Assembly (NCBI RefSeq): GCF_000090795.2
Contig: NW_003546245.1
Span: forward strand, 478,380 to 542,379
Direction of reading: 5' to 3'
DNA: 64,000 nucleotides
Source of the DNA: Amphimedon queenslandica
Lineage: Eukaryota > Porifera > Demospongiae > Haplosclerida > Niphatidae
In this document: positions 19,132 through 31,493 of the stretch, piece after piece
How the letters are laid out: every line of letters begins with the position of its first letter
Position numbering within the stretch: the first letter of the stretch is position 1
The notes under the pieces: model-generated
Told to the model about the DNA's origin: nothing
The model's database searches: none
Seen by the model: the letters and a program-made list of their open reading frames with translations, nothing else
Position numbers and translations under genes: made by a program

Positions 19132-19368
19132 CACCAGAACAAACAACAAATGTAAAAATATAAAATAGAATAGGTTAAGTTATTTTATATAGAGAAGGAG
19201 AGTAGGAGTTATTATTATTATTATTATTATAATTATTATAATTATTAGGTTGTTTTGAAAGAGAGCGTCCCCATTCAAGTTGATGGCGAGCCTTGGCAGC
19301 AGAGCCCATCAGTTATTAGTATCAATCATAATGGACAGGCCAATATGTTGAAAAAAGTTTCTTCCTAA
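16427..19368 (+). CDS. DGKE: Diacylglycerol kinase epsilon
   Basis: The protein begins MEPPNIVG at ATG 16427; an in-frame ATG at 16334 is possible but lies among promoter boxes. An N-terminal membrane segment ([18 protein letters not shown]) is followed by two Cys/His-rich C1 domains (CNSCMQCC to about [12 protein letters not shown] to HEDC), all within exon 1 (16427-17194). The catalytic domain follows in exons from 17589: [15 protein letters not shown] carries the glycine-rich ATP-site motif, [17 protein letters not shown] follows in the exon from 17863, and the accessory domain runs to the C terminus with [18 protein letters not shown]. The single N-terminal hydrophobic segment with two C1 domains and no EF-hands, PH or ankyrin repeats is the DGK epsilon layout. 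The enzyme phosphorylates diacylglycerol to phosphatidic acid at membranes. TAA is 19366-19368. Confidence 0.93.
17225..17395. mobile_element. Foldback MITE with about 73-bp terminal inverted repeats
   Basis: The left arm starts TACAGTGATTTTCCTTAAAC and the right arm ends with its complement GGAAAATCACTGTA. The arms match for about 73 bp with a handful of differences, up to TGTGGTCAG/CTGACCACA around a short spacer. If the outer TA is the target duplication, the ends are CAGTG...CACTG, as in Tc1/mariner-type MITEs. It lies in the first DGKE intron. A decayed arm fragment is present near 45530-45577. Confidence 0.85.
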
Positions 19369-19494
19369 AATGTGTTTTTTAAAATTTCTTTTAATGTCAT
19401 CTCCCCTCCATGTACTCTCTCTCTCTCTCCTCCTGTATCCTTTTATCATTGTCTCTCGATAAAAATTTTAACAAATTATTTCAGTTTAATAATC

Positions 19495-19543
<49 letters not shown>

Positions 19544-19745
19544 CACAAGTTGATATAAAAAATTCAATAGAAATGAAAAAAAAAATAAATAGTAACGTCC
19601 AATTGTGATTATTACCATCATACAATAGTAATAATTTTTACTATAAAATTAATGCAACCGCTTAAATAAAATAACACCAACAAATAATGAAAACTATCAT
19701 AATAATAATATATTCACACGGTAGTGGGTGGGTGTGGTTACAACG

Positions 19746-22700
19746 TCATAGGTCGACCTGCCAAAAGCTCATTATTGGAAAATGCATTTGTCTCTCGTGT
19801 CTCTCAGTCCGTCTCAGAGGAGCCTCAACGATACCTTGATCAATATAAGCAGGCGCTACTTCAATCCTTGATTTATAAGAAAAAAGAAAAAATGATAAAA
19901 CTACAAGTCTACATTCATGTACATGTACACATGGGCAACTGAAGAATTATTTTACACTTTTTGATTCGTATTGATGCCCTTTGGCCATGTAGAAAGTGCA
20001 GTTAGATCTATGTTAATTTAACACTGATGGCCCTATGGCTTATGCTACACTGTGTATAAAGTTTTGAGCCAATTCTAACTGCATTTTTTTTATCGTGAGC
20101 ATCTTAAAATTGCAATTATTTTCGACATTGCTAAATTTTTCGTGAATTTCATGACGCCCATCTCTTCTTACCTGATTACATTCTCAGTGATACTAGCAAC
20201 ATCTCCATCAATGATAACTGATAGTGGCTTGTCCTTTGCTTCAATTTGTAGCTCATACACATGATACTGAGTCTCTTCATTGGCACGATACTATACAACA
20301 CATAAAAATAAGTAAAAAGTAATCTCTATAATTATGCAAGGCAGTCTTGCATAATTTTGTAGGGCAGTCATGTATAAATTTTGTAGTTTTTCTCATACTT
20401 TAGTTTGCGATAGTCTTCCACCTTCAGCTTGACATTTGATCAATGAGAGCTCCAGACACTCATTCTCTATAAATAAAATTAATTTTTAAAAATCAAAAAA
20501 TATCGTTCTCCTTTCTCCCTCCTATACCTGGATTGGACACAATGGTATCGCTTGGATGTGGTATATTGCAACCACTAATGATCCATACGTCTTTATGCTG
20601 GGTGAGTTCACCTCTAATAAAGTTGTTATCCAGTGAGAGCTCGGTCAGTACTAGACTAGTTTCAAACGGCTTAGCCTGTCTTTGACCTAATTCATTATAA
20701 AAGTAAAACAGAATAAAAGGAAATTAGAACTAGTTACCTTTCTTTCCACTTAGTCTCTGGACATCGAATCTATGGAACATAAACATTTCTCGGTGCTCGA
20801 ATCCTTTGACTGATTTCTCTGATCTTAGCGTCAACTAAACACACATGAAAGGCAAGATGATAATGAACGTTGGCTAGTATGGATTCATGAATATGAGCTC
20901 ACCTTCACTTTGAACATCTTTACTCTAATAGAATGAGAGGCTTCTCGTATGTAATGAGACGTTATATCAATTAGAATCTAAATAAGAACAATTGACAATA
21001 TCTCATAATCATCATACAATACATGTACATGTATGTAGGGTTTTCCACAAGTGTGCAGCCTTTGTCAGTGAATTTTAAAATTTGCTCCAAAATCGGGTCA
21101 AAGTCCCTGTACTATAGTACAGGGTGTTGGGCCGAATTTCGCCAAAAATGGCAAGGTCAGAATTTTCCATTTTTATAACTTTTTCTGATGCGTATATATG
21201 TTTTTATGTTGTGTTTCAAGTTTCAGTTCATTCCAATCATAATTGGATTTTTCATGAATTTTAAAAGTTGCTCCATATGCCATTAGGCTAATTGTAAGCT
21301 CATCACGCTCATGCTTTTTAGCTCACTTAGCATGCCTTGTGGGAAACCCGACATGCGTGTACATAACAAACCATACATGTATCATCATATAGCGGTCATA
21401 TTTTAAGGACATTGATAGTTCATAGCAGCTGTTTATATGCTTGCAGAAAATATTCTCACTCAGGCATGTCATTTTGATGCAATCGACGAAATTATTAGAA
21501 TTTTTAAAATTAGCAAAAACTATCATCCGCAAAATACAAACGACTATTAATTATGGTACATAGCACAGCCTACCCTTGATGGAGTGGGAGGGGCAGACCA
21601 TCTTGTATCCAAATTCTCAACTGAAGAGAAAGGTCTACTGATAGCTAAAGAATCCTATAATACAGCAATAGAGTAAAAATACAAGAATGAGAGTAGCATA
21701 ATAAATATTATTTTGTCTTTGTCTTACATTGGGTAGTAATCTCATGACATTGTGTATAGCTAGCATCACATTCTGCTCGTACCAGCTGTCCATGTGTGAG
21801 AGATAGCGACCAATCAAAACGTCTCCACCAAGCTCAGGGCTCTTATTCTCATTAGCTGGTTCAGGAAGGTCAATGAGGCCGGTTGACGATCCTAAGCTAG
21901 TGCTGGCACTGGGGGCACTGCCAGATAGTCCAGAGCTGGCCTGTGATAGTGGCAGGTAATGAAACTCAATGTCTAGTCCCCAGAACAAGTTTGGCTCTTT
22001 ACTCCGAAGTTGTGTGAAAGCTTTCGCCGCATTCGATAGCGTATCGTCGTCGCCAGCAATCACAAACTTAATTGTTCTTGATTTCCCCGGGGGTCCCGAG
22101 AGGAGAGCAGCGACCGGTTGTATTCTCCTGTTCTTTAGTCTCAGTGAATTGGAGGGATTGGCTCTTTGCTTGACTCTTAGGCTCCCCGTACCTGACACAG
22201 GCGATGTGGCTTGATTGGAATAAGACCCCATCTGTACTTTACCCAGTGTAGACCGACGAGCCGGCAGGTGGTGACCTCCAGACGAAGAAAAGTTCTCGGT
22301 GTGACGTCTCTCGAGAACCGGACGACTTCTGGGGCTGTCGGTAGAAAACCTACTGGTAGCCTCTTCACTGGTACGACTACTAGTGTCACTGGCATCATCT
22401 TGACTGTTGAAACCTTCAACATCACCGGGATGAGCCGGAGTGTGACTGGAGTGACGACGCACCTGTAGTACACTGACTCCAGGGTCACTCTTTGCAGCTG
22501 GTGATGTGGGACGGAGTGCAGACCCATTGGCTCTACTCTCTCCTCCCCCTCCATTCCATTGCTCACTAATTGACGTTAACTCAAATGAACTCCGTGGGCC
22601 AATGCCATTGGGTACTTCAGTAGCGGAAGAGGTTTCTAAGAGGGCTCCGCTACCAGTAGAATCAAGACTAGTCTGACTTAGAGCTGGTCTTTGGTAGGTG

Positions 22701-25700
22701 ATAGAACCCATTGGATAACTAGCAAGGAGTGAAGAGGAGTCACTGTTACCAGGTGGAATCGGCCTCTCTTGCAGCCTGTTGAGGATTTCTCTCATTTTAT
22801 CCATCATTGTTGCTAAGTTGACACTCTCCAGCTGATGGACTGGCATATATGGAGGAGGGAGAGGGAAAGAAGGAGGACAAGGATCCTCACTTGTTGAGCT
22901 AAAGGCACTGTCCCTCTGCTCATCTGATTCTACAAACAAAGAAACAATTTAAAATTAGCAAATTTTATCTTCACAGTGTCTCCTTCTCTCCTTCTCTCAC
23001 CTTTTCCTTTTCCTTTTTCTCCCTCTCTCTCTTTCTCACCAATAGCTAGTGTTGACAGACTTTGAGACAATTTGCTAATCTCTGTCATGAGGAATTGATC
23101 TGCTTCCTGTATTGTTTCAAGCAAAGCTGCCTCTTCAGTAATGTCTACTCCCTCCTCACACAATTGGGTTAGTTGATCTTCACTTAGCCTCTACAGGAAA
23201 AGCAGCACACACATAACACACATGTAACACGTACGTGTACTTAATTAAAGAAATTAAGATATAGGTTATAGTACACCGGTAGTACAAATACATGTATATA
23301 CATGGGGATATTCAGTACATGGAAATTGAATGCTTATGTATGCAATGATGCTGCTACTGTACATAACAATTGTGTACAATTACATTGTGTGTGTTTGTTT
23401 ATTAGCAATAACACTAGCAATGGACAAATAGAGTTTAGAAAACCGACATAACAAAACTGTATCACTTTTGGTAAGTTTCAAAATCGCAAGAACAATCACA
23501 CACGCCCGCCTAAAGGTAACTGTCTCTGGCTGCCTACCTTACAGACACAAACAATCATCCTACAACATATAGGCTATACACACATACAGTAAGTTACCGT
23601 ATAGCAGGTGTATTTTCAAGGGTAAAATTTCTGTTTAGAACAAAGACTTTTGTTCTGTTTATTGAGGGTGTGAGATGACATTTTGTAAACATATGAAATA
23701 ACTTTTTAAAGGAACAGATATTAGTCTAGTAAGGAATGAGCAACAGAGCAAGAAAAGGAGCCTGGGGGGGATATACCCACTATATGGTACAATCTGTTTT
23801 TACCAAGGGTAATCTTGTTTTTACATGAGTATAATCATGTTTATTATTGGACAGATGAGTAGGCACATTCATTTGAATGCTAATTAGATCAGAAATATGT
23901 ACATGAACATGGACATAATAGAAATGAGTGTGTGTGTGTGTGTGTATACGTACAGATATCTTCTTGTCCAAATCAGTTAGGTCAATACTAGTATCAGGAG
24001 GAGCAGAGTGCAGTACGCTCCTCAGCAAGAGTTTCTTTATCAAAGATGAAGACGGTTTCTCTTGATGGTAGGTGAAGGACTGATAGAGATAATGACCAAG
24101 GGATGCAGGATGACTAGTATCCACTAGCACCACCACTGACTGACTCTTGGGTCTAGAGAATGAAAGTATGAGAATGAAATTAAAAAGAATGGATATAGAG
24201 TACAGAGTATGAAGAATTGAGACCACTTTGTGGCTGACCTGTTATGCTTTAGTTTTAAGCCTAAATCATGCTCCATCAGTAACCTCCGTCTGTATGATGA
24301 GCCTAAAAGAAGGAGAAAAGGAACATAAAACGTGCAGGCTCTTTCTTAAGCTTTTGCAAACAAAAGGGAGTAATGTTATTATTATGTTACGATATAAATT
24401 AAGCTTCTTTTGTTGTCTTCATGGTAATATGATTAGCTTCTAACCTTTGACTTTCTTCTCAATCCCAACCATGTTCAATATAGCCTTCACAGTGTCCGAA
24501 TGAGATGAGGGCCACATGTAAAACGGCATCAGAGTCTGATACACTTTAATATAATCAACCTCTGAAGCCTGAGGGATGAGAGAGAGAAAGAGAGGGAGAA
24601 AGAGAAAGAGAGTGAGAGAGAGAGAAAGTGAGAGTGAGGGATGGTGGGAGGAAAACAAGGAAGAGAGGAAGAGAGATATGTTAGTAACTATGACACACAC
24701 GAGAAGAGCAACACAAATGCATTTAGTACACAAAAATGAATAGCATTTACTTTTAAAACCACACGACACAAAAACACACAAAATATACAACTGCACACAC
24801 ACAGAGAGAGATGTACATTGCAGGCATAGCTAGTGTCTGTTAAATTAGCTTACAATCATAAGCAATTCTTTCAGTAACAGTATCAGAGGAAGGAGTAATT
24901 CCCTCTCACCATAATCCTGAGTGTGCGATATCTCCTATCAAGAGAGAGAGAAAGGGGAGAGTATAATATAGATAGATAAAACAAGTACAGTGTATAAAAG
25001 TGCAGGAGTTTTGTAAAAGGAAGATACTGTACTAGGGCTATAGTAAAGGATTTAAACTCACAGTGTGCAAGAGGAAGCAAATACGATTAAGAGCAACTGG
25101 TATCAGAATAGGATTCCTAGAGACGAGATCCTTTAATCTTATATAAGATAGACTAGTAGCAACTGTAGGGAGAGGGAGAACAATAATAGATAAAGGAAAA
25201 ATAAAAATTTAATTAAAAATATTAATTTCATTCTTATGCAAAATTAATCCCACTATGCTTCTCTGTACATATATACTACATCCTTTCCAATGTTTCTTCA
25301 CCTGAAGCATAGTTCAATAGTTTGCATACACCAGGGGGCAGGCTGCCAAAGAATGACCTATGGTGATGATTATAGCAATCATTTATTAATTCGTGAACAA
25401 GTTTCTCTTCCTCTTCGCTGGACGAGAAAAGAGAGGAACAAGGAGAGAGGGGAAGTGGATCACGGATTATGTCTTTTGAAGCTGCAACGGAAAAAGGCGT
25501 CATAACCTAAGATCAAAGAATATGAAGATAACTTTTTAAAGAGTTGCACTTACCGTGACTTCAAAAGGATCGGCTATCCCACTATTGTCAATGGTATAAT
25601 TTCTAGCTGCAGTGTAAAGAGAGGGAGAGAGAGAGCACATGGTAATCACATGTCATGAACATGTACAGAGGGAGTGGGGAGATGAGAATTTGGCATGTGT

Positions 25701-28628
25701 CAACTACATGTACATTGCACATCAGCAATCAGCATGCACTGTATCAGTCATTAGTCACTGGTACTATTGGAATTTCTATGTATCATCAGATCAATGAATG
25801 ACACTCAACATTGAGAGGGTAAGCTGAAGCCATTGATGACTGATATCAGAGACTAACAGAAGCTACAAGAAACAGACCACAATCACCACATGATGATGTA
25901 TGGTAGCATTATTTCAACTATTAAAGTATAGTCCAATGTATAGCAGTGTACAATCATGATACACACACACACACACACACACGTATATGAGTTAGGTTTC
26001 TTTCTTACCGAGGTTCCAGCGTAAGTACATGTTCCTCAGTTGGAGACTCGGAGAGAAGCCGTAGAACTGCTTGAGAAAGTGTATCGTTGCGATAATTGCA
26101 TGTTGGATGGACAGTAAAGGGAGGGAGTTAAGGACACAAACAATGATAATGGAAAATATCATGCCTTAAAATAACAATGGATTAGGAAATGAACATAGGA
26201 AATAATACAAGAAAACGATGCACATACAATACATGTACATCTACATGCAATGCATACATGTACATGCACCTAAAAAGCATTAGCTGTTTAGAATGGAATG
26301 GATGCCATTTGCCAAGCAAACAAACCACTAGCACAGAATTAACATAACATTAGCAGAGACTGTAAACATATGCATGTACCTAGAAGAAAAGGGAATCACT
26401 AAACCACAGGCACAAATACCACACACTATCTATACACATCATGTATGATACTGTACATAGCTTAGGGGAAAATAGAACATGACAAGATCATTTGTATAAT
26501 ACGCCATTTCATAATCATAACTAATTACTCATGTACATCAATTGGAGCATACCGCATAAAATTATACAACTATAATAAGCTCAATATCTCATTAAAGCAG
26601 TTAAGTACAGTAGCAACCACCCACAAAACATACAACTAATTCTGTATAATCCAGTTACTATTAGTACATAGGATTGGTCGATACTAAAGACATAACATTG
26701 GAAGCATTAATGGTCCCATTGGTAGAGTACACTATCAGTTGATGACTGTCACTATTTAACTGATCAGCTACTGACATCAAACACTACATACACTAACACA
26801 TACCAGAAAGAGACACATACATGACACTTAATTCTAGTCAAGAGTAGGATATGTGCTTTTGCTTTCTCAGTTGATTGGAGAGACTTATCCTTGAGATTTG
26901 TCCATTGCCTATACTTGTTAATATCAACCTGCATCTCTATGATGTCCTTATAGACATCAGTGAGGGGCCTATGACCTGGATGATAAAGAAAAACAAAGTC
27001 ACAATTAAAAGTATTTTTATATACACACATAAACAGGGAATGGATGTACAATTGTACACCATTAATTAATTTAGTACATATTTAATACAAGTGGGACAAA
27101 AATGGAAGCATTCCCGAACACCCAAAACAATCACCATGTAACCACAAGCTAAGATCCATGTAGTGTGTGAGTGTACTAAATGTATACACACACACACACA
27201 CACGATGATGTAAGAAATTCTTTTTAGGTACAGCCAGACAGCAAGTTATTAAGAGTAAAGCCTCATAAGAGCACAGCAAACAATGAATTGAATAAAAAAT
27301 GTCCTTAGCCAGAGAAAAGACTAGCAATAAAGGTAGCATTATCAGAGCCTTAATATAAATGTATGCCTTTTAAAAGAGGAGTCCTTATATTACTATTGAG
27401 AGAAACCTTCCTAGAAAGGTTGCATAGGTCTATTCACTGCAATAAGGTAGTAGCTCTGTCCTTAGGTTAGAGGGAGCAGTTTATAATGATGGATAAGGTG
27501 TTAGGGGCAGGTCTGTCTTGATTAGACTATATTGGTGAACACACCAGGCCAGCTGTGGAGTATTTGGTGACAAGAAATGGCCTCCTTGTGGCCACAAAGC
27601 TATGAAGTTTATAATACATACTTAATTAACAAGAGGAAAGTGAAGAGAGAGAGAGAGAGGGGGGGGGAAAGAGAAATAAGGAAATTAGAAAGAGATAAAG
27701 ATAAGAACAAGAGTTGGGGATAAATCACAAAAGAAAGAGGAGGAGGCATAGCAAAGGAACTGTTTGCTTGTTATGTTCTTATAACGAGGGCATGCTCTCT
27801 AGTAAAATGCTTACTTAAAGAGCAAAAGCAACATTGTTGGGCATCTTATCAACAAGATCTCATTAGCTAAACAACTGTTATGCACAATTAGCAATACCCA
27901 TACACACACACATATATACACATGCTTACTTTGTCCACTGTCTAGTGAAATGAGTTTAGCAATAAGACAAATGATGTAACTACAAAATGAAAGAGAGAGA
28001 GAGAGAGATCCAAATATGACACAGTAGTTTATTTATTAAATGATGACAAGGACAAGATGAGAACTGACATTATTACAAGCTAACATTATCAACACACCAG
28101 CTCATGAAGACAAAATGTCTCTCATAACTTCCCTTGCGGGCATTATACATTAATAAAAGTCGCATGTACACGTACATTTATAAAAGAATAATAACAACAA
28201 CAATATTAAATTATTAACATGACATGTGAGAACGGGTCAGTTACAAAGCTACAAGCAAAGAGCAAAGCAAAGGGAAAACAAAATTATCGCATGTAGATAA
28301 TTACACAAACACTATTAGCAAGTAGATGCAAGTGACACGTTTAACATACACTGCTGTATACATGACTGTATATGTACCTTGTTACTGCATCTTGACTGGT
28401 GGTTAGGTCTTTCCAGAGTTGCGTCTCTGTCTCAACTAATAGAGAAGAGGAGGAGGTACGATGAGCTGGAAGATGGTGAGCAGGAGAACCTGACACAGGA
28501 CCATCAGGGCTGTCTGGTGGAGGAGAGAGAGAGTGGCGAGGGTGAGAAGAAGATGCTGGAGACCTGAGGAACCAGTCAATCTGCTTAGCATAGTTAAAGG
28601 ACCGAGCGTCCACTTTAGCTATTGGCAT
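19746..28628 (-). CDS. PIK3R5: PI3K-gamma-type regulatory subunit, p101/p84 family
   Basis: A gene of roughly 17 exons starting MPIAKVDARSF at 28628. The N-terminal helical part (exons near 28385-28628, 26819-26977, 25300-25500, 24440-24568, 23955-24150) contains SYRRRLLMEHDLG and a beta strand VVVLVDT, aligning with the p101 stretch ISYQRLV...TVTVLLLNP. A large exon (about 21655-22930) holds a Ser/Pro/Thr-rich linker, then KFVIAGDDDTLSNAAKAF, LDIEFHYLPLS and YLSHMDSWYEQNVM, matching the p101 core (YLGMLDPWYERNVL). The last exon (19746-19866) reads IEVAPAYI and ends MHFPIMSFWQVDL, mirroring the p101 end (CEVSPCY, LPIMTF). In vertebrates these subunits tether p110-gamma to G-beta-gamma. Identity is from remembered human sequence, so R5 versus R6 is not resolved. 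Confidence 0.85.
19935..20150 (+). repeat. Diverged unit of the CTATAG-centred family
   Basis: Words such as GTATTGATGCCCTTTGGCCATGTA and AGTTTTGAGCCAATTCTAACTG resemble the subtype 1 interior. It lies in the last intron of the PIK3R5-type gene. Confidence 0.55.
21040..21290 (+). repeat. CTATAG-centred family, subtype 2, two partial units
   Basis: A central palindrome CCCTGTACTATAGTACAGGG near 21103-21122 is flanked by CAAAATCGGGTCAAAGT on one side and GCCGAATTTCGCCAAAAATGG on the other. It lies in an intron. Confidence 0.85.
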
Positions 28629-28878
28629 TATGTGGAGGGTATTTGTAGCTAGTGAAGGAAGGCTGGAGAGACTAGGAGGGTCGATGGTGAAGCGTTTTTT
28701 GGTTTATTGTGACTGCAGACCCAGTTCCATTCAAGACTAGTCTGCTAGGATGTGGAGAAAGGAATGGAAGAGATGATAGGAAGAGGAGAGAGAGAGGGAT
28801 AGAGAAACTGCAGCAGAGGTGAAGACTATCTCAAAATGACGGGGGTGTGGCTGGTCAGTCACGTGATTTATTATTAAA
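28629..28878. promoter_or_regulatory. Upstream region of the PIK3R5-type gene
   Basis: A GGGTGTGGCT box lies at 28843-28852 with CACGTG at 28860-28865. The rest is a GA-rich leader region with no clear ORF. Transcription of the PIK3R5-type gene probably starts here, to the left. Confidence 0.4.
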
Positions 28879-29058
28879 ATAGGAGGGACAAAAGTTATTA
28901 ATTGTTTCCGTAAACTAGACCTACAAAGTATACGGAGTAAGCTCACGTGATTATGATTGTGGGTGGGGCTGACCCACATGGCATGCATGCATGGCACAAG
29001 TAGGACAATTATGAAATTCTTTTTTAAAGTCCATTTTTACATTTTTGCTGTCCATTTT
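28879..29058 (+). pseudogene. Duplicated PWP2 promoter and first exon (relic copy)
   Basis: About 180 bp matches 31894-32062 in the same orientation at roughly 80 percent by eye, starting at GGAGGGACA and continuing past the first-exon ATG. The relic has ATGAAATTCTTTTTTAAA at 29011-29028 (MKFFFK) where PWP2 has MKFSFK, but the following bases are GTCCAT instead of the functional GTAAAT donor. CACGTG (28944-28949) and the GGGTGGGGCT box are kept. It probably no longer starts PWP2 but may still serve as promoter sequence. Confidence 0.75.
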
Positions 29059-29510
29059 ACATGTTGCATGCAACATGTCACATGCAAACAGTTTATAGAT
29101 GAGTCATTTGAAACACACTGCATAAAATAGGAAACATTTCTAGCTACATATGCATAGTTTATTATCTGCATTGGTTTCATGCACACTAAATTAGAGTGAT
29201 TTCATTAGGGCATTATAGTTCTATGCTATGTAAAACTTTCTAAGTTATGAAATAAGTAATGATATTAATCTTGCAGTGGGTAGTATGCCATAATTAGAGA
29301 CATTGATGTATTTGTGAAATTGTAAACCTCACATCTCTGATCTGATCTTTAGTTATTATAACTCCTTTATAGTTCACTTTCATAAAGGAAATACAGCTTT
29401 GATAGGAGTATCATTACTATAGCTAGATCTATTCATTTGATTGCAGTTATTACACTCCTAATTTAATAAAATTTAGCCTAAATTGTCAGCAAAAATATAC
29501 ATTAACACTC
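29059..29510. other. Intergenic stretch, nothing recognised
   Basis: About 450 bp of AT-rich DNA downstream of the 7TM gene (minus strand) and right of the relic PWP2 promoter. I see no ORF, repeat or RNA gene in it. Confidence 0.5.
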
Positions 29511-30638
29511 TTAATTCATTGAAGGGTTCAACTCTTCATCAATAGCACTCTCTGGAGGAACTTCAAAATGAGTCTTTGCAGCTGTTGATGCAACAGTATC
29601 AGTAGTAAATACATCATTGATACTTTTGATTCTTTGTGTGACATCTACTAGCTGTCTACGCTTCTTAATAGTGCTCCTTCTTTTAGGATGCTCCAAAATG
29701 AATATGTGAACGATAAGAGAGACTCCGGCTAAGAGACCTATTAATGGCAGTGACACACCACTCCACATGAAACTTATAAAATTAGGACTTTGTGATATTG
29801 AGCCTACTAATCGATTGATAAATGCTGGTATGTAGAACATGAGAGAGAGTATTGGATAGCTTACGAGTGGTAGCATCTCACGCAAAACTTTCTTTTTTTG
29901 CTCAGTCAGTTGTTCTTTCAATAATGGTTGATTCTCATTATCGTCGTCATCATGAATTTTATTATTGCAGCAATTACAGTTATAAGCTCGGTGGACTAGT
30001 ATCGCTGTTACTATCACTACAGCTACACCACATAGCAGGAGACAGAAAATAGCTGGCCCATATAGAAGAGTATACTGTTCAATTTCTCCTTGAGGTAGCT
30101 TCTTTAATGCATTGTCTCCTTTCCAGTTCTGTATCCAGCACCAAGCTCCAGCTAGACCATAAAGACCATTGACAAAAGGTACCCAAGTAAACAATGCAGG
30201 CCCAAGAGTAGACACCAATATGTAAACAATTTCAAGTCGATTTAAGTTAACATGAAAAACTGAGAAGCAGAACAAATGAAAAGTTAAACAAAATGTAAAT
30301 AATAGCTTAATCCAGATGGAATACTCTATCAGAAATGCTTCAACAACACAAACAGGATAATAAACTGATTTTTTTGTATCATAATTAATGAATACTACCT
30401 CTAAGGCCAAAACTGCATCGTAAAGCATAGCTGATAGGACTTGGTAGATTGCCAGACGATGAACGAAGTATTTGTGTAGCTTAAATTTAACAGCCATGAC
30501 CATAGCAATCAGGCATATAATAATTGAAATAATTGACAAAACGCACATTGTCAACAATATAATGTACTTTTGCTCAGAAGAAAGAAGCCCTGAATGAGTA
30601 TGATTGGTTGTAGCGTTTTCTTCATCGAGCTCTTCCAT
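29511..30638 (-). CDS. Intronless seven-transmembrane receptor
   Basis: A single open exon starting MEELDEENATTNHTHSG at ATG 30638 (a GTG two codons upstream is not a eukaryotic start), about 375 residues. The N terminus has NATTNHT glycosylation sites. About seven hydrophobic helices follow: IILLTMCVLSIISIIICLIA, LSAMLYDAVLALEV, LLFTFCLTFHLFCFSVF, YILVSTLGPALFTWVPF, LLYGPAIFCLLLCGVAVVIV, a helix after KKVLREMLPLVSYPILSLMF, and PLIGLLAGVSLIVHIF. There is a Cys-Trp motif in extracellular loop 2 (GAWCWIQNW) and a Cys (PVCVVEAF) before helix 3, which could pair. The third intracellular loop is acidic (HDDDDNEN) and the tail is basic. The GAWCWI loop is reminiscent of cAMP-receptor-like/GPR157 proteins; no rhodopsin-family DRY or NPxxY is visible. 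Its position between two copies of the PWP2 promoter suggests a late arrival here. Confidence 0.75.
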   Translation of the reverse strand: MEELDEENATTNHTHSGLLSSEQKYIILLTMCVLSIISIIICLIAMVMAVKFKLHKYFVHRLAIYQVLSAMLYDAVLALEVVFINYDTKKSVYYPVCVVEAFLIEYSIWIKLLFTFCLTFHLFCFSVFHVNLNRLEIVYILVSTLGPALFTWVPFVNGLYGLAGAWCWIQNWKGDNALKKLPQGEIEQYTLLYGPAIFCLLLCGVAVVIVTAILVHRAYNCNCCNNKIHDDDDNENQPLLKEQLTEQKKKVLREMLPLVSYPILSLMFYIPAFINRLVGSISQSPNFISFMWSGVSLPLIGLLAGVSLIVHIFILEHPKRRSTIKKRRQLVDVTQRIKSINDVFTTDTVASTAAKTHFEVPPESAIDEELNPSMN

Positions 30639-30777
30639 TTTCACTGCTGTACTGCTGCGGTGCAGTTCAGAAGAAAGGCGTGGCCTGCAGGAAGCATAAA
30701 CAATAACAAAATAGAAAAATAAAATAAAATAATTAAAAAATAATAATAATAATAATAATTAATTAATAAAAATAAAA
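30639..30777. promoter_or_regulatory. Upstream region of the 7TM gene
   Basis: An AGGCGTGGCC box at 30676-30685 sits about 40 bp upstream of the minus-strand start, then the sequence becomes almost pure A/T up to the gap. Confidence 0.4.
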
Positions 30778-31493
30778 NNNNNNNNNNNNNNNNNNNNNNN
30801 NNNNNNNNNNNNNNNNNNNNNNNNNNNNNNNNNNNNNNNNNNNNNNNNNNNNNNNNNNNNNNNNNNNNNNNNNNNNNNNNNNNNNNNNNNNNNNNNNNNN
30901 NNNNNNNNNNNNNNNNNNNNNNNNNNNNNNNNNNNNNNNNNNNNNNNNNNNNNNNNNNNNNNNNNNNNNNNNNNNNNNNNNNNNNNNNNNNNNNNNNNNN
31001 NNNNNNNNNNNNNNNNNNNNNNNNNNNNNNNNNNNNNNNNNNNNNNNNNNNNNNNNNNNNNNNNNNNNNNNNNNNNNNNNNNNNNNNNNNNNNNNNNNNN
31101 NNNNNNNNNNNNNNNNNNNNNNNNNNNNNNNNNNNNNNNNNNNNNNNNNNNNNNNNNNNNNNNNNNNNNNNNNNNNNNNNNNNNNNNNNNNNNNNNNNNN
31201 NNNNNNNNNNNNNNNNNNNNNNNNNNNNNNNNNNNNNNNNNNNNNNNNNNNNNNNNNNNNNNNNNNNNNNNNNNNNNNNNNNNNNNNNNNNNNNNNNNNN
31301 NNNNNNNNNNNNNNNNNNNNNNNNNNNNNNNNNNNNNNNNNNNNNNNNNNNNNNNNNNNNNNNNNNNNNNNNNNNNNNNNNNNNNNNNNNNNNNNNNNNN
31401 NNNNNNNNNNNNNNNNNNNNNNNNNNNNNNNNNNNNNNNNNNNNNNNNNNNNNNNNNNNNNNNNNNNNNNNNNNNNNNNNNNNNNNNNNNNNN
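30778..31493. other. Assembly gap (716 N)
   Basis: Unsequenced bases. Open frames that run through it are artefacts of N translation. Confidence 0.99.
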
